From assembly GCA_907163375.1 (NCBI GenBank), contig CAJQUW010005321.1, positions 1 through 64,000 on the forward strand: a stretch of DNA of 64,000 nt, in the 5' to 3' direction. Shown piece after piece: positions 23,130 through 33,999 of the stretch. Position numbers and translations under genes: made by a program. This DNA comes from Prostheceraeus crozeri (taxonomy: Eukaryota; Platyhelminthes; Polycladida; Euryleptidae). The notes beneath the pieces were generated by a model. That model was not told where the DNA came from and did not search any database. It was given only the letters and a program-made list of their open reading frames with translations. The first letter of the stretch is position 1. Every line of letters begins with the position of its first letter.

Positions 23130-24300
23130 AGGACCTGATCAATCATTTGTGGCTGGGGAATTTACGAGAGGTTTCATTGTCGGGGTCTGGATGGGGCTGT
23201 TGTTGTTGTTGAGCCGTGCGTGTGGGCGTCCGTGAATGTCCCTTCTCTACTTCCAAAATTCTCTCTTCCTTTTGCCGCATCTTTTCATTCTCGTGTTCTT
23301 TATACAATGTTGCAGGGAGGATTTGTTATTCTTGCATAAATAAATGACGTCCCATTATCCCCAACAGCCCTCTTGCAGTACTATCTAATCTCGCCTGGTC
23401 GTCAGTATTACACTTCTGATGAAGTCACATGATTCAATTGGTAATAATTTGGCTCAATGCGAACATCTTTACAGACTTCACTCAAAAAAAGACTCTCTCT
23501 GTCAAAAATAATATTGTGCCGAAGATTGACAAATCCACCAATTTGCAGCTAATAGTATGATTTAAATCATTTTTCTCACAACAAACACAATTTGTCGAAA
23601 GAATTACGGCCAGTTGCAGCGCAATTTGATCGCATCTTGGAATTCCCTTTTGTTTAGAGAATATTTCAATGTTTCTATGGGTAATGATGTTACTCATGAA
23701 CTAGAGTCTTTCTCTTTCGCAAAATTCAGTGCCTTCTTCATCTCATCGGCATCAAGATCCATGATAAAGTCATGTATTATTCATTGAAAAAAGTTTCTTC
23801 TTCTCTTTTCACATGTGTGATGCACCTTTTATTTCCGTTCTGTCAAGTCGATCTACCAGTAGATTGTTTTCCTGGTCATAAATACATTTGCCAAACATTC
23901 TGTAGTTTTCACCTTACACTCGCGTTCTGAAGTTATATAAGGATCTGCATTTCCCAGACCTCCATACCTGAATTTAAGAAGGGATGAAATCAATTTTCTG
24001 ACGTATAATTTCCTCAACCTCTGGAAAGTCATTACTGATGTCATCAACTGTTTTGTTGCATAAAGGTCCTCCTGCGACAGAGACCTTTTGTGCATTCTGA
24101 AAAAGAAGCTTGTGGATCTTTAGACGCTATATCACTGAGATATTCAATGTCTTTTATCCATGTCTCCATCCTCGAATCAACATATGAGGATTTGAATTCA
24201 TCACTTCCTATCACTGCACCTTCCATTCTAATCGTCATACATTCATTAGATTTTTTGTTCCAGGAAATGATTTTGCTTTTGTAAATACATCGGCATTTTT
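23130..24300 (-). pseudogene. Retroelement polyprotein C-terminal remnant
   Basis: On the minus strand, fragments in shifting frames read EGAVIGSDEFKSSYVDSRME; DIASKDPQASFSECTKGL; LLKFRYGGLGNADPYITSER; ALNFAKEKDSSS followed by VTSLPIETLKYSLNKREFQD; CVCCEKNDLNHTISCK; GLWGIMGRHLF; and KEHENEKMRQKEERILEVEK then GTFT. I recognise this order (AVIGS, P-Q-A, YGGLG-P, a SLPI box, a C-x-C...H...C cluster, then an E-K-rR-x-R-i-x-VE segment) from the region downstream of the reverse transcriptase in a retroelement widespread in marine invertebrates. I cannot name its clade with certainty. It has many stops and is non-functional. Confidence 0.6.
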
Positions 24301-24689
24301 TTCAATCAAAATGGAGATGTGCCTTTCCTATCTTCTTTTTTTTCAATCTCTCTATCTTTCTTTGTTTCTTTCTATCTTTTTTATGTCCTTTCTTTGATAA
24401 ATCAAACTAACCGTGGCTACTCTATGAGTGTCACTAGTTAGTGTTTCGTATTTTCACTGTCCAAAAGATTTTTTTTTATTTTATTATTTTTTTTTTTTTA
24501 TTTTTTTCTTTTTTCACTATATTTATTTTTTTTTTTTTTTTTTTTTTTTTAATTTTCTTTTTATAATTTTTTTTTTTTTTCATTTTTATTTCTTTTTTTT
24601 TTTTTACCTTATAGTAGTAAAAAGCTTTCCACCAAAAAGGGATGACAAAAAGTCATTTTCATTTTAATTAATTTGCTTTATGCTTTAAT
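24301..24689 (+). repeat. T-rich low-complexity tract and flank
   Basis: The core at 24465-24610 is almost pure T broken by single A or C. It lies upstream, in sense orientation, of the minus-strand retroelement remnant. The flanking sequence is CTTTCTTTCT-rich. Confidence 0.85.
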
Positions 24690-24911
24690 TTAATATAGTA
24701 AATATTTCATATTCAATGATAACGATGATAAATTAGTTGCAACTCCATGTTCTTCCGATTTCCAGAAACTTCAACTTATTCTTCTTTAGACACCTCGCTT
24801 TCACTTGACTAATTGCTTTCCACCATCGACAGCTATTGAGTCAAACCGGGAAAGACATCTAGTGTATATAAATGAATTTCAGTTTTCAGTCCAGGTGTTA
24901 TATATCTAGGA

Positions 24912-25023
24912 GTCCATGATTAAAAAGTCAACTTTTCAGTACGAGGAGCGATATCATTGTCGAGAGAGCTCAGCGATTGAGACAATGATATCGCTCAGAG
25001 TACTGAAAAGGACATTTTAATCG
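24912..25023. repeat. Long hairpin, copy B
   Basis: The left arm GATTAAAAAGTC, CTTTTCAGTAC, GAGCGATATCATTGTC pairs with the right arm GACAATGATATCGCTC, GTACTGAAAAG, GACATTTTAATC around a loop with GAGAGAGCTCAGCGATTG. Inner arms are perfect for 16 bp. A diverged copy lies at 17065-17205. Confidence 0.85.
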
Positions 25024-25273
25024 AGTGAAGGTAATTTATTTCTATGCATGCATCTCCCTCTAGAGTATGTTAGATATCTTAGCGTCCTATTTGTCGGCCA
25101 GACCATGACATTATGAAGTCTATGGTTATGATTAGAAATACATAATATTTCTATTCATGAACTGGGAATAGAAACTACAATTCAAAAGAAGACTTTTTAA
25201 TTTAAATCAGTTCAGAATTATACTTTGGTGTTCAGTATTTGTCACAGTCTAGTAAACAAACAACGAGTGAAAA

Positions 25274-26238
25274 ATGAAGAGAGCAGCAGAAAGCTATCAT
25301 AAAAGAAATAGCATCACAGGCTACTGGCATTATATATGAAGACAAATGGAAACAGTTTAGCGAGTATTGTCAACTATGTGAGAGACAGCCAAAAGAGGAA
25401 GATTTTTCACAATTTTTTGATTAATTAAGAAAAGAAAGGAAGTACGCCTCCATTACTTTATGGACAGTGTACTCAATGTTGAACAATAGGTTGCAACTGC
25501 TCTTTGGCGAAAAGCTTCAAATGTATCCGCGTTTGAACAATTTTGTTAAAGTCGTATGAAGCGGTTATAGTAGGAAAACTGCAAGCCAATTTTCAAAAGA
25601 TTAGATAATGGATTTTCTCTCGAATGCTCCAAATGAACAAGAGTACATTCATATTAAAGCTGCTGTCGTCTTGTCATACTTCGGAGGCTGAAGATGCGCC
25701 GAACTGACAACTATGAAAACAGAAGATATGGAATTTTGAGGTATTTACTAGTGGCATGTGGGTGTCATATTCTGTCAGTAAGCTGAGGCGATAGGCAATC
25801 AGAAATAAGTTCACCGTTCCACTGCACTTTTGTCGCTATCTCGAACAGTTTGACCATTCCTTAACAGAAACAGAAGCAGAAGGCAGAATATTCAAAACCT
25901 TTCATGTGAAGCAAATTGAGGAGTGCTAGTATGTCAACCAACCTATGGGCCCAAAACACATACTGTCAAAGTTGCTGAATATCTAAAGTTTGAAAATCCA
26001 TCAAGCTATACACTGACATGCATTCCGATGCACTGCAGCGAATGTGTTACCTGAACGTGGTGCTTCTTCATCGCTAATGAAGAAGCATTTCAACTGGAAA
26101 GGCGAGAATACTTCCATGAAGTACACTGAAAAACACAAAGTCAGCAAAATTGGGAATTTCCAGCATGATGTCAACTGAAGCTTCGAAACAAGACGGCCAT
26201 TCATGTGAGAAAAAGCAGCTGGTTTTGCATAATTGCTA
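25274..26238 (+). pseudogene. Tyrosine recombinase (Crypton/DUF3504-like), decayed
   Basis: From an ATG (MKRAAESYHKRN), frames shift along the plus strand. Recognisable pieces: TLWTVYSMLNNRLQL (core-binding domain); KAAVVLSYFGG followed by RCAELTTMKTEDMEF (the G-x-R-x-x-E-L box with the first catalytic arginine); KFTVPLHFCRYLEQF; GRIFKTFHVKQIE; PMGPKHILSKLLNI; and CHAFRCTAANVLPERGA followed by SLMKKHFNWKGENTSMKY (the H-x-x-R box, then the helix before the catalytic tyrosine, Y in SMKY). This is the layout of eukaryotic Crypton-type recombinases and the related DUF3504 domain. At least four frameshifts and several stops make it dead. Confidence 0.65.
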
Positions 26239-27742
26239 GAACTTTGTCATTCACTTGTAAATAGCTTCACTTTTGATAATGTCAATCATTGTGTTAAGAA
26301 TACTCATCGTTTAACCATTTGATATTTTTGATTCCACATTCGGTGGACATGATTCTTAAGTGAGCACATCGTACGGTTATTTCATTTCAAATGCTAGAAT
26401 AGGCACTTGTCAAGGATATTCAGCGTAATAACAATCAACATAATACATAGAGAAAATAAATTCATGGCGTAATGTTCTATGTAGCACAAATCATCACCAT
26501 GAGCTGCATAGTATTGACTGCAAGGACTAAAAGTTGAACAGGGACTGAAAAGTGCTCACCAAGGACTGAAAGTTGAACAGGGACTGAAAAGTAATGGTCA
26601 TGCGCTCTAAGGGCTATGGTAATATCAACTTTTCAACACATGCAGAAGTAAACATCTCACATTTAACTATTCATGGTAGTGAGTTGCCATCCAGCGGAGG
26701 TTTACTCATATTGAGTACTCAAAAATCAATACAATACACTCAGATTGGTTTTCATAATACAATCACTTTCGCTGGACAATTACACAGCAATAGCATCGTA
26801 GGCTCAATTTGCGTAGATGAGATGAACTTTATTGAGCATAGGGTAAAATGGGTGGTATGGACACGGGGGGGATATGGACACTTTTTGATCTAATTTTCGT
26901 TGATAATTCCATGCTAACATATTCATGAAATTCTATTCGATTTGGTTTATATTGTTAAGAAATGATCTGGTGCTTCTTAATATCAGTGATTTGTAGCCAA
27001 TATATTGGTGTTCTGGCATCCAGTGGGCTATTTACACAAAGGATTTTTTTTTGCATATAATCGCTTTAATCTTCAGACTCAAATTTTGGGGAGTAAAAAG
27101 TATCCTTGCATAATGCCACATGTTTTTTTATGATTCACAATGCTTCTAAATATTCCACCGCAAAGCTGAACCTGTATGAAGTTACAGTAAATAATATAAG
27201 AAGAGAATCGAAACTGTTTTTGAAGCAGGGGTGATATGGACATCTTCGATATCCATATTTTGAATACCTAAAGTGGATAGTTGAAGCAGAGTTAGTAACC
27301 AATTTTCTTTTACATGATTGACAATGAGTTCATAAAGATGATCGAACACTTTAGACAGCCGTACAAGGAATTTGAATATTTCAATGTAATAATAACTTGA
27401 TTTAGCGCTGTAAATATTGATTTGGTGAAATATGATCGACGCTATCTATGCAGTATACAATCTGAAATATTTGCAAAACTCAAATCATAATATAGAGGAA
27501 TATCTATGCAAGTCGAGATCGCGTCACCGAAGTTGACTGCATAGCTTACTGATTTATCATAGACTGCTAGGCGCACGTGTCCATATCACCCCGATACGAT
27601 TGGCTGATAACGTGATGAAACTTTTGCTGCCTATGCGATAATAAAATTGAATTCTATGATTCTATCATTGTCATCACTTCTACTCAAATTCATATTAGTT
27701 CATTCATAGTTACTGTGACTAATTGCTGCAATCTAATTTGCA

Positions 27743-29469
27743 ATGCCTAGAACCTATAAATCAAAAAACGCTCGTCTTAACTACAGCAACGATAGCATGT
27801 TAAATGCGATCTGTCTCGTAAAACAGGGTACACCTCTTTCAACGGCTGCTCATCGTTTCAGCGTTCCTCGAAATACTATACTCTCCGTCGACATGTGAAA
27901 AACGAAACTATACGCCCAGGTGGGAAAACTATTTTCACTTATCAACAAGAAAAGATTTTGTGTAAACGCATTCTATATGCAGCTGAGCGTGGATTTCCTA
28001 TGACTATTTCTAACATTCGATTCGCGGCTTATGAATACGCACATACTCTTGATCGTCGCAGAAAATTGAATTCCAGTGTTCCAAATAATTGGCAGAAGAA
28101 CAAGCGGGCATCACTTGACTGGTGGGAGTCGTTCCGCAAACGAAATCCAGATCTTTCGTTACGAAAACCGAAGGACTCTCTGCTGCTCGTGCGCAGGCCT
28201 TTAACAAGGAAAGAGTTGATAGTTATTTCAATGATTTAAGAGAACTGTTTGATCTTCTCAATTTGAGAGACTTTCCTCAGCTTGTCTACAACACAGATGA
28301 GACAGGGATATCCACAGTGCCAAATAATCCCAGCAAAGTGATTGCACAGAAAGGAGCTCGAAGTGTGCAGGCTGTTCGCACAGGTGAGCGAGGAACATTA
28401 ACAACAATCATACCGACTGTTTCTGCATCGGGAGACATTCTGCCACCTTTCGTCATTTGCAATGGGGGCAATGTGAAGATGACTGCACGAAACATCTACG
28501 AAACTCATAATATCGGCGTCGCCTCCACGAAGTCTGGTTATAATGATTCAGAAACTTTTGTTCGATATCTGAATCATTTTGATAGACACAGGACGAAAAT
28601 TCCAGGCAAGAAGTGTGTTTTACTTCTGGACGGACATGCTTCACATGTTTCCATCGAAGCTATTGAATTTCTGTATTAATCATGACATTGAGTTAGTTTG
28701 CATACCACCTCATTCAAGCCATAGATTACAACCGCTTGACACGCATTTTAATGCAGTCCTCAAACGCGCGTGGTGCAAGGCCCTCTTGAAAAATTTTCTA
28801 AACGTGAGCGGAGTCTCCGCGATTACGACCGAAAACTTCGCTTCGCTTTTTTGTGCTGTTTTCAAAGAAATTGAGAAGAAAGTCTTGTTGTTGACGCATT
28901 TGCACATTGCGGAATATATCCATTGCAAAATACAATCAGTGATCATGAGCTCTCCGTTTCAAAGTCATTCCTTTCAGAAGTTGAAAGTAAGATGGAAATT
29001 GATTCAGTCAAGCCTTGTGATGTTCAAGATAATAATTCTGAAGCTATCTTAATCAGATCTATAATTTGCAGCCCTAAGAAAACTTTGAATCCTACACATA
29101 CTGAAGTCCATAAGATTCACATCACGTCTCCAGAAATTAGGGAGAAAAAACTTGTAGTTCGAATGCGATTTGATCAAAAGAAGAAACCATTGTGCCGTTT
29201 GATAAACGATGGACAACAATCGCCATGCACATCCAGAGATATCGAAGACAGTATTTTGCAGCCCTCAACGTCAAAATCTCTAAAAAAAGGATTCTACAAA
29301 GCAAACGAAAAGAAAACTTGATAACAAGGAACACCAATGTTGCTGCTGCGACGCAGCTTGAGAAGAAACGACAGAAGATTGGATGAAATGCGAATCTTGC
29401 AACAAGTGGTGTTGTGAATCCTGTTTCGGCACTTTCCATTGCTATAAATGCGCTGTAAAGTTTATGTGA
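27743..29469 (+). pseudogene. Pogo/Tigger-family transposase with C-terminal zinc-binding tail
   Basis: The start is MPRTYKSKNARLNYSND with a helix-turn-helix (AICLVKQGTPLSTAAHRFSV; then VPRNTI), the psq-type DNA-binding domain. A CENP-B-type HTH follows (WWESFRKRNPDLSLRKP). The DDE_1 core shows VYNTDETGIST (first D), LLLDGHASHVS (second D) and ELVCIPPHSSHRLQPLD (third D), giving a DDD triad. The tail reads WMKCESCNKWCCESCF followed by FHCYKCAV, a compact cysteine cluster like a PHD-type zinc knuckle. An extra base near 27880, a frame change near 28165 and another near 28670 break the reading. The acidic residues survive, so decay may be recent. Confidence 0.85.
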
Positions 29470-29616
29470 GCCTTCTAGGTAGACTGGTTTTTGTCTCACC
29501 TTTAATAGACTACTTTGTTTTTTTAGATTGTTATGTTGAATAAAGAATTACTCGTTGGTGTCCATATCACCCCGACTCATTTTTTCTCTTGAAATTGTAT
29601 CCCTTACGCGATGCTA

Positions 29617-29975
29617 CACGGTGCGTCTGGCGTGACTATTAGTGGTCACAACTCCTCCATTCAAAATTCCTTCACAACCGTGTTTAGTGGATCCATACTA
29701 GTGATTTGCGACCCAAAACGAAATCTTCTGCTTGTGTCCTTTTTTAGAATCCACGAAAGTCCAAAATGGCGCCTTTTTTCGAAATTTTGGGTTACTTGGC
29801 TATATTTAATCGATTACAGGCCAACCTTTGGCTACGAAAAAGTCATTAATCAAGTAACAGAAATTGTAAATAATATATTTCACAATTTTTAAGATATATT
29901 TCAATGGTTAAACTAGTCTTCTCAGTTTCCAAGATGGCCGCAAAATCAATAAAAGCCATAAATTACAAATTCATG
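29617..29975. repeat. Left terminal inverted repeat of the Chapaev-like element
   Basis: Pairs with 32772-33133 over about 360 bp, including the internal landmarks AGTGATTTGCGACCCAAA, TGGCGCC and AGTTTCCAAGATGGCCGC. High similarity between the arms implies a fairly recent insertion. Confidence 0.9.
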
Positions 29976-30329
29976 CTTATTCTCATTAATAAATAAAATA
30001 AAATCTGCATCATCATCATCACTGTAGTTATAATATCTATATAACTTTCTAAGTAAGCTACGAAATGCTCAAGAAGGAAACTGTTCTCTACAAGATATCT
30101 TTGCAATTTGATTGTGTCAAACGTTGCGCTATGCAAAAGATCAACCATTGATTGAAGGTTTCATTGAAGCTAGCCGATTACATTCAAATTTTGAATCCTA
30201 CATATCTAAGCCACGTGTGAATATTCGTAACTTTATATATGTCGACTTTGTTTCAAATGTTTACTTAATTCGTTGTTGGTTGGTGAGATTGTGCCATGCC
30301 GATAAAAAAACCAATTCATTAAAATAATA

Positions 30330-32381
30330 GAAAACGGTTTTGTTTGCTTTGCTTTAAGAAAACAAAAGAGATGAGAACAATAACTGATCAGCAAAAAACG
30401 ACGATCGAAGAACATCTGATAAATGGACTTGACTGGAACGACGATGGACTACCCTGCGTCCTTTTTGGATCATGTAGAATTGTGATTTTAGAATACTCCA
30501 GAGGAATATTCCATCACAGGATCGACGTTTTTTACCGATTTTTCATCGTTATTGTCGAGTCGACTTCCACATGTATTACGTCAAATACATTGTGTACGTG
30601 TCTGATTTGTGCAATTGCCGGCTCAAGGATTGGTACCAACCTCGACTCATCGAACACCTCATCGGCTTCTAGTGATCCATCTTCACGAGTTTCGTCATCA
30701 GGATATCCAGAATATAGTGACAAAAACAAAATGTTCTCATTTCGTTTCGTCCCAGAAGCAATGAAGGTCTGCAGCTTTTGTTTGACTATCCTGAAGAAAG
30801 GAAAATCACACGTATGTACAAATACGAAGTGACATGAAAACTTGAAAGAGCTCTCTTCACTTGGCGCTACAGCAAATCCTAGTGCAAAGTTAGCAACCGA
30901 CGAATCAACTGGTTGTGTAACTTTACCAACACACACCGGTCGCCCTGTGAAGATATCGACGGAATTCCACATGCGCAAAGTCGTTCGACAAGTGTCCTCA
31001 ACGATTCTCATCTGATGACATGCTTGATATACAAGTTGATATGCAACTCTCTAAGCGGCAAACTTTACACTTGGCTTCTCATCTTCGTGCGAATCATGAT
31101 CACTCTATTGTAGAACCCAGATTGAAAGATAGGCTTGACGACAGGAGTCATCTTTTGGATTCTTACTTTACTGAAAAGAAACTTGAATTCGTCGTGTCGT
31201 CGAATCAGTGTAGTGAAAGTCTTATCTTTTGCCACGACTTGGAGAGCTTTATCAACGATATTGTCCAGTGACGACGTATTTCAGAGCCGGTTCTGAAGTT
31301 TGGTGTTTGACGGAGGAGGCGGCTTCATGAAAAATATGCTTGAGCTTCGTCGAAACCGGTGAGCCAGAGAGCATGAATCAAAATTGTCGGAGGAGTATGT
31401 CCTCTTCGAAGGATTACCGGTGTCAGAAACTTTTTATTGTGGCACTTGCTCCCAATGTAGACGATAGCTATACGAACATGCTCAAAATATGGATTCACCT
31501 TCGCATGAGAGAGCTTTGGAATAGCACGCGCTATCCTCTTCGTTTCGCTACGGATCTGAAGATGGCGAACTTCTTCTAGGACTTATGAGTCATTCGTCTA
31601 GTCACCCGTGTTCTTGGTGCCGTGCCCACCGTGACAATCTGAAATCGAATGCTGCCCACGCACACTCGGTAATATAGCAGAACAATTCTGGAAGTTTTAA
31701 ACCAGCAGAACTCCGACAGAACTGCCGCCTAAAAGGTAAGACAATGTCATCCATGTTCCGCTGTTGAAAGGTGAGCTTGATCAACGCGTTGTTGAAGTGT
31801 TGCCTCCACCGGAGTTGCATCTTTTACTTGGAATTGTGAATAAGATTTATAATGAAATGTTGAAGACATGGGGTGGCGCTCTGCAGTGGAGCAAGTGTTG
31901 TCATGTGGAACGTAGTGCCATTCATGGCGGTTCATTTGATGGAAACGCTTGCAAAAAGTTGTTGACCCGAATTGATTCTTTGCGGGCAATGTGTCCCCTT
32001 CGTTGTTTACGATATGTCACTGCTTTGGAAGATTTTAATCTCGTTGTGAATTCATGTTTTGGAGAAACTTTGAATCCTCAATTTCGTAGACACATTGAAA
32101 AATTTCGTGATAACTACATGGCTTTGGGGATTCAAGTTGCTCCAAAAGTGCATGCTGTTTTTTATCATGTTGGAGAATTTTGTTCTTCGAACAATTGCTC
32201 TTTAGGTGTCTGGAGTGAGCAAGCCAGTGAATCGGTACATGCTGACTTCAAAAAAGTATGGAATAGGTATAAAGTTGTATTTAGTCACCCGAATTATTTC
32301 AAAATGTTGCTGCGTGCAGTATGTGATTATAATTGCATGCATTTGCAGGCAAACTTGTCTTTTATTTGTAATGTTTTGTAG
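30330..32381 (+). pseudogene. Chapaev-like transposase, frameshifted, with cysteine-pair N-terminus
   Basis: In order: CLLCFKKTKEMRTITDQQKT, then GLDWNDDGLPCVLFGSC (paired cysteines); a TCTCLICAIAGSRI-like segment; KVCSFCLTILKKGKSHVC (second cysteine/histidine cluster); LPTHTGRPVKIST with basic residues after it; CQKLFIVALAPNVDDSYTNM; RYPLRFATDLKMANFF; a frame with HPCSWCRAHRDNLKSN; and a 205-codon intact stretch VVEVLPPPELHLLLGIVNKI ... SLGVWSEQASESVHADFKKV ... LLRAVCDYN, ending at TAG 32381. Two cysteine clusters followed by a GRP-basic segment is the layout seen in RAG1 N-terminal-like transposon proteins. The acidic triad cannot be assigned by eye. Frame changes near 30830, 31270, 31580 and 31750. 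Confidence 0.6.
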
Positions 32382-32771
32382 TGTGTTTTTGTAGTAACGT
32401 GCGTGATTATAATTGCATATATTTATAGGCAGAGTTCTCTTTTCTTTGTAGTCTTCGTTTATGAGTGTGAATTATATTGATTCGATCACTGCTACATTGC
32501 TTTTATTGTTGCTTAATGGCTTTAATGCGGTGTATAGGTACCTACGATTTAACCTTAAATTTATGACTGCAAATATATGGGCCTACATGCATGTAATTTA
32601 AGTTTGACCATAAGTACATGTAATCATGATGATAGGATTGTCAGATAGCAAGCAGATGAGGCAGTAAAAATGACTGATTTGTCGACAACATATTTATGTC
32701 TTTACAACTGGAAGAAAGATTCTTATAAGTAAATCCCACTAAACTTCGATATAATTCTAACGATGAGTATG

Positions 32772-33133
32772 CATGAATTTGTAATTTATGGCTTTTATTG
32801 ACTTTGGCGGCCATCTTGGAAACTGAGAAGACTAGTTTAACCATTGAAATATATCTGAAAATTGTGAAATATATTATTTACAATTTATGTTACTTGATTG
32901 ATGATTTTTTCGTAGCCAAAGGTTGGCCTGTAATCGATTAAATATAGCCAAGTAACCCAAAATTTCGAAAAAAAAAGGCGCCATTTTGGACTTTCGTGGA
33001 TTCCAAAAAAGGACACAAGCAGAAGATTTCGTTTGGGTCGCAAATCACTAGTATGGATCCACTAAACACGGTTGTGAAGGAATTTTGAATGGAGGAGTTG
33101 TGACCACTAATAGTTACGCCAGACGCAACCGTG
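32772..33133. repeat. Right terminal inverted repeat of the Chapaev-like element
   Basis: Reverse complement of 29617-29975; ends in CGCAACCGTG followed by the GCTA target duplication. Confidence 0.9.
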
Positions 33134-33299
33134 GCTATATATAAATATCATAATGGATTTTCATTCCCTTGAGACATAATGTTATAGAAAGGCAGTGCCC
33201 TAAGTTACAATTTAGCTTATTAAATGTATACATTCGTCCGCTTATTACTTAGAATTTAGACCCTAAGCAAAAAATGTCCATATCACCCCATTTGGACTA

Positions 33300-33990
33300 T
33301 AGCCTATTGAACTATACCTATGTTGCTTACTGTCGATCGAATGTCGAAAAGAAAAATATATTAAGCATTGAGGAATGTGATCACTAGACACAAACGCGCA
33401 GACAGGCAATGTATCTCCGTGATATATACCGCTTCAAGCGCCTGTATTACGAAAGTCATCTGGCTACAATTTCAAACTCTGTTATCATAGAAACCTCTGT
33501 GATTTTCAACTTTAACCATATATGTTTCTTTAAACATATTTGCAATATTATGTTGTCTCAGCAATCATGCCGACATATTGTGGTAAGTAACATTATACAA
33601 GAAAATTGTCATTATGAGGACGTCATATAATTGTGTTTACTGGATTGGTTCTCAACTGAAGACGACTGAATACCAATAACATGTGATACTTAGAAGTTTT
33701 ATAAGATATCTTCCCATTCAGATTTCGTGGTCTTCTTCAACTTCAAGAATCAGTTCTATACGGCTAGGCCTATTGATCATGCGTTTGCTGTTTCATTTCA
33801 CTATGGAGAAATCGGTATGTACGTCCATGTTTGAGAGATTTTTATACACTTTTCATGCTATCCATAATTCGATCAATCAAGTAAACTCTTTCTAATTGTA
33901 TTTGAAATTGTCGCTGATCAGCTGATTTATAATTGCTTCAATTTGCTGTCAAGACCACGGTAGCGCTCGCTGCAGTTTATGATGTCTGTA
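33300..33990. other. No recognised features
   Basis: Between the pogo-like element and the LINE remnant. A short start-codon stretch MLSQQSCRHIV followed by GTAAGT near 33550-33590 (plus) could be a first exon, but nothing else supports it. Confidence 0.3.
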
Positions 33991-33999
33991 TGTTTTAGA

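Larger units (their letters stand above)
24690..26650 (+). mobile_element. Crypton-like tyrosine-recombinase element (copy 2)
   Basis: This is the fullest copy of the family. It begins with a 230-bp segment (24690-24920) that is the inverted copy of the end of copy 1 (22052-22297), then a long hairpin (24912-25023), a 250-bp leader, a decayed recombinase gene (25274-26238), and a 3' flank shared with copy 1 up to about 26650. A 45-bp stretch containing GGACTGAAAAGT is tandemly duplicated near 26535-26592. The expected 3' terminal repeat is missing here, so this copy is truncated. Crypton elements are defined by a tyrosine recombinase; long terminal inverted repeats are not usual for them. Confidence 0.55.
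29613..33137 (+). mobile_element. Chapaev-like DNA transposon with long terminal inverted repeats
   Basis: The element spans 29617-33133 and sits between 4-bp duplications GCTA (29613-29616 and 33134-33137). Its ends begin CACGGTGCGTCTGGCG (left) and CACGGTTGCGTCTGGCG (right, reverse complement). The inverted repeats run about 360 bp (29617-29975 and 32772-33133) with only scattered differences. It is inserted in the 3' part of the pogo-like element. A plus-strand gene of about 2 kb lies inside. The CAC terminus, 4-bp target and N-terminal paired cysteines fit the Chapaev branch of the CACTA group, some members of which carry a segment like the N-terminus of RAG1. That superfamily call is inference. 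Confidence 0.7.
26841..33297 (+). mobile_element. Pogo-like DNA transposon carrying a nested insertion
   Basis: The left end GGGTAAAATGGGTGGTATGG continues into GACAC; the reverse complement of the right end reads GTCCAAATGGGGTGATATGG continuing into ACAT. Both are flanked by TA (26839-26840 and 33298-33299), the usual pogo target. The GGGTGATATGGACA core is repeated in the subterminal parts (26868, 27234, 27579 inverted, 29561). A DDE transposase lies at 27743-29469. Removing the Chapaev-like insert at 29617-33133 leaves an element of about 2.94 kb, a normal pogo length. Confidence 0.8.

Noticed and set aside
29617-29625. CACGGTG end as a true RAG recombination signal
   Set aside because: Only the heptamer is similar, no nonamer at a 12 or 23 bp spacing was seen, and the right end differs (CACGGTT).
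30532-31011. 159-codon minus-strand frame
   Set aside because: Antisense of the Chapaev-like gene; the plus strand carries the paired-cysteine motifs.
33551-33590. Possible first exon MLSQQSCRHIV before GTAAGT
   Set aside because: No second exon or promoter could be found; a single donor match is expected by chance.
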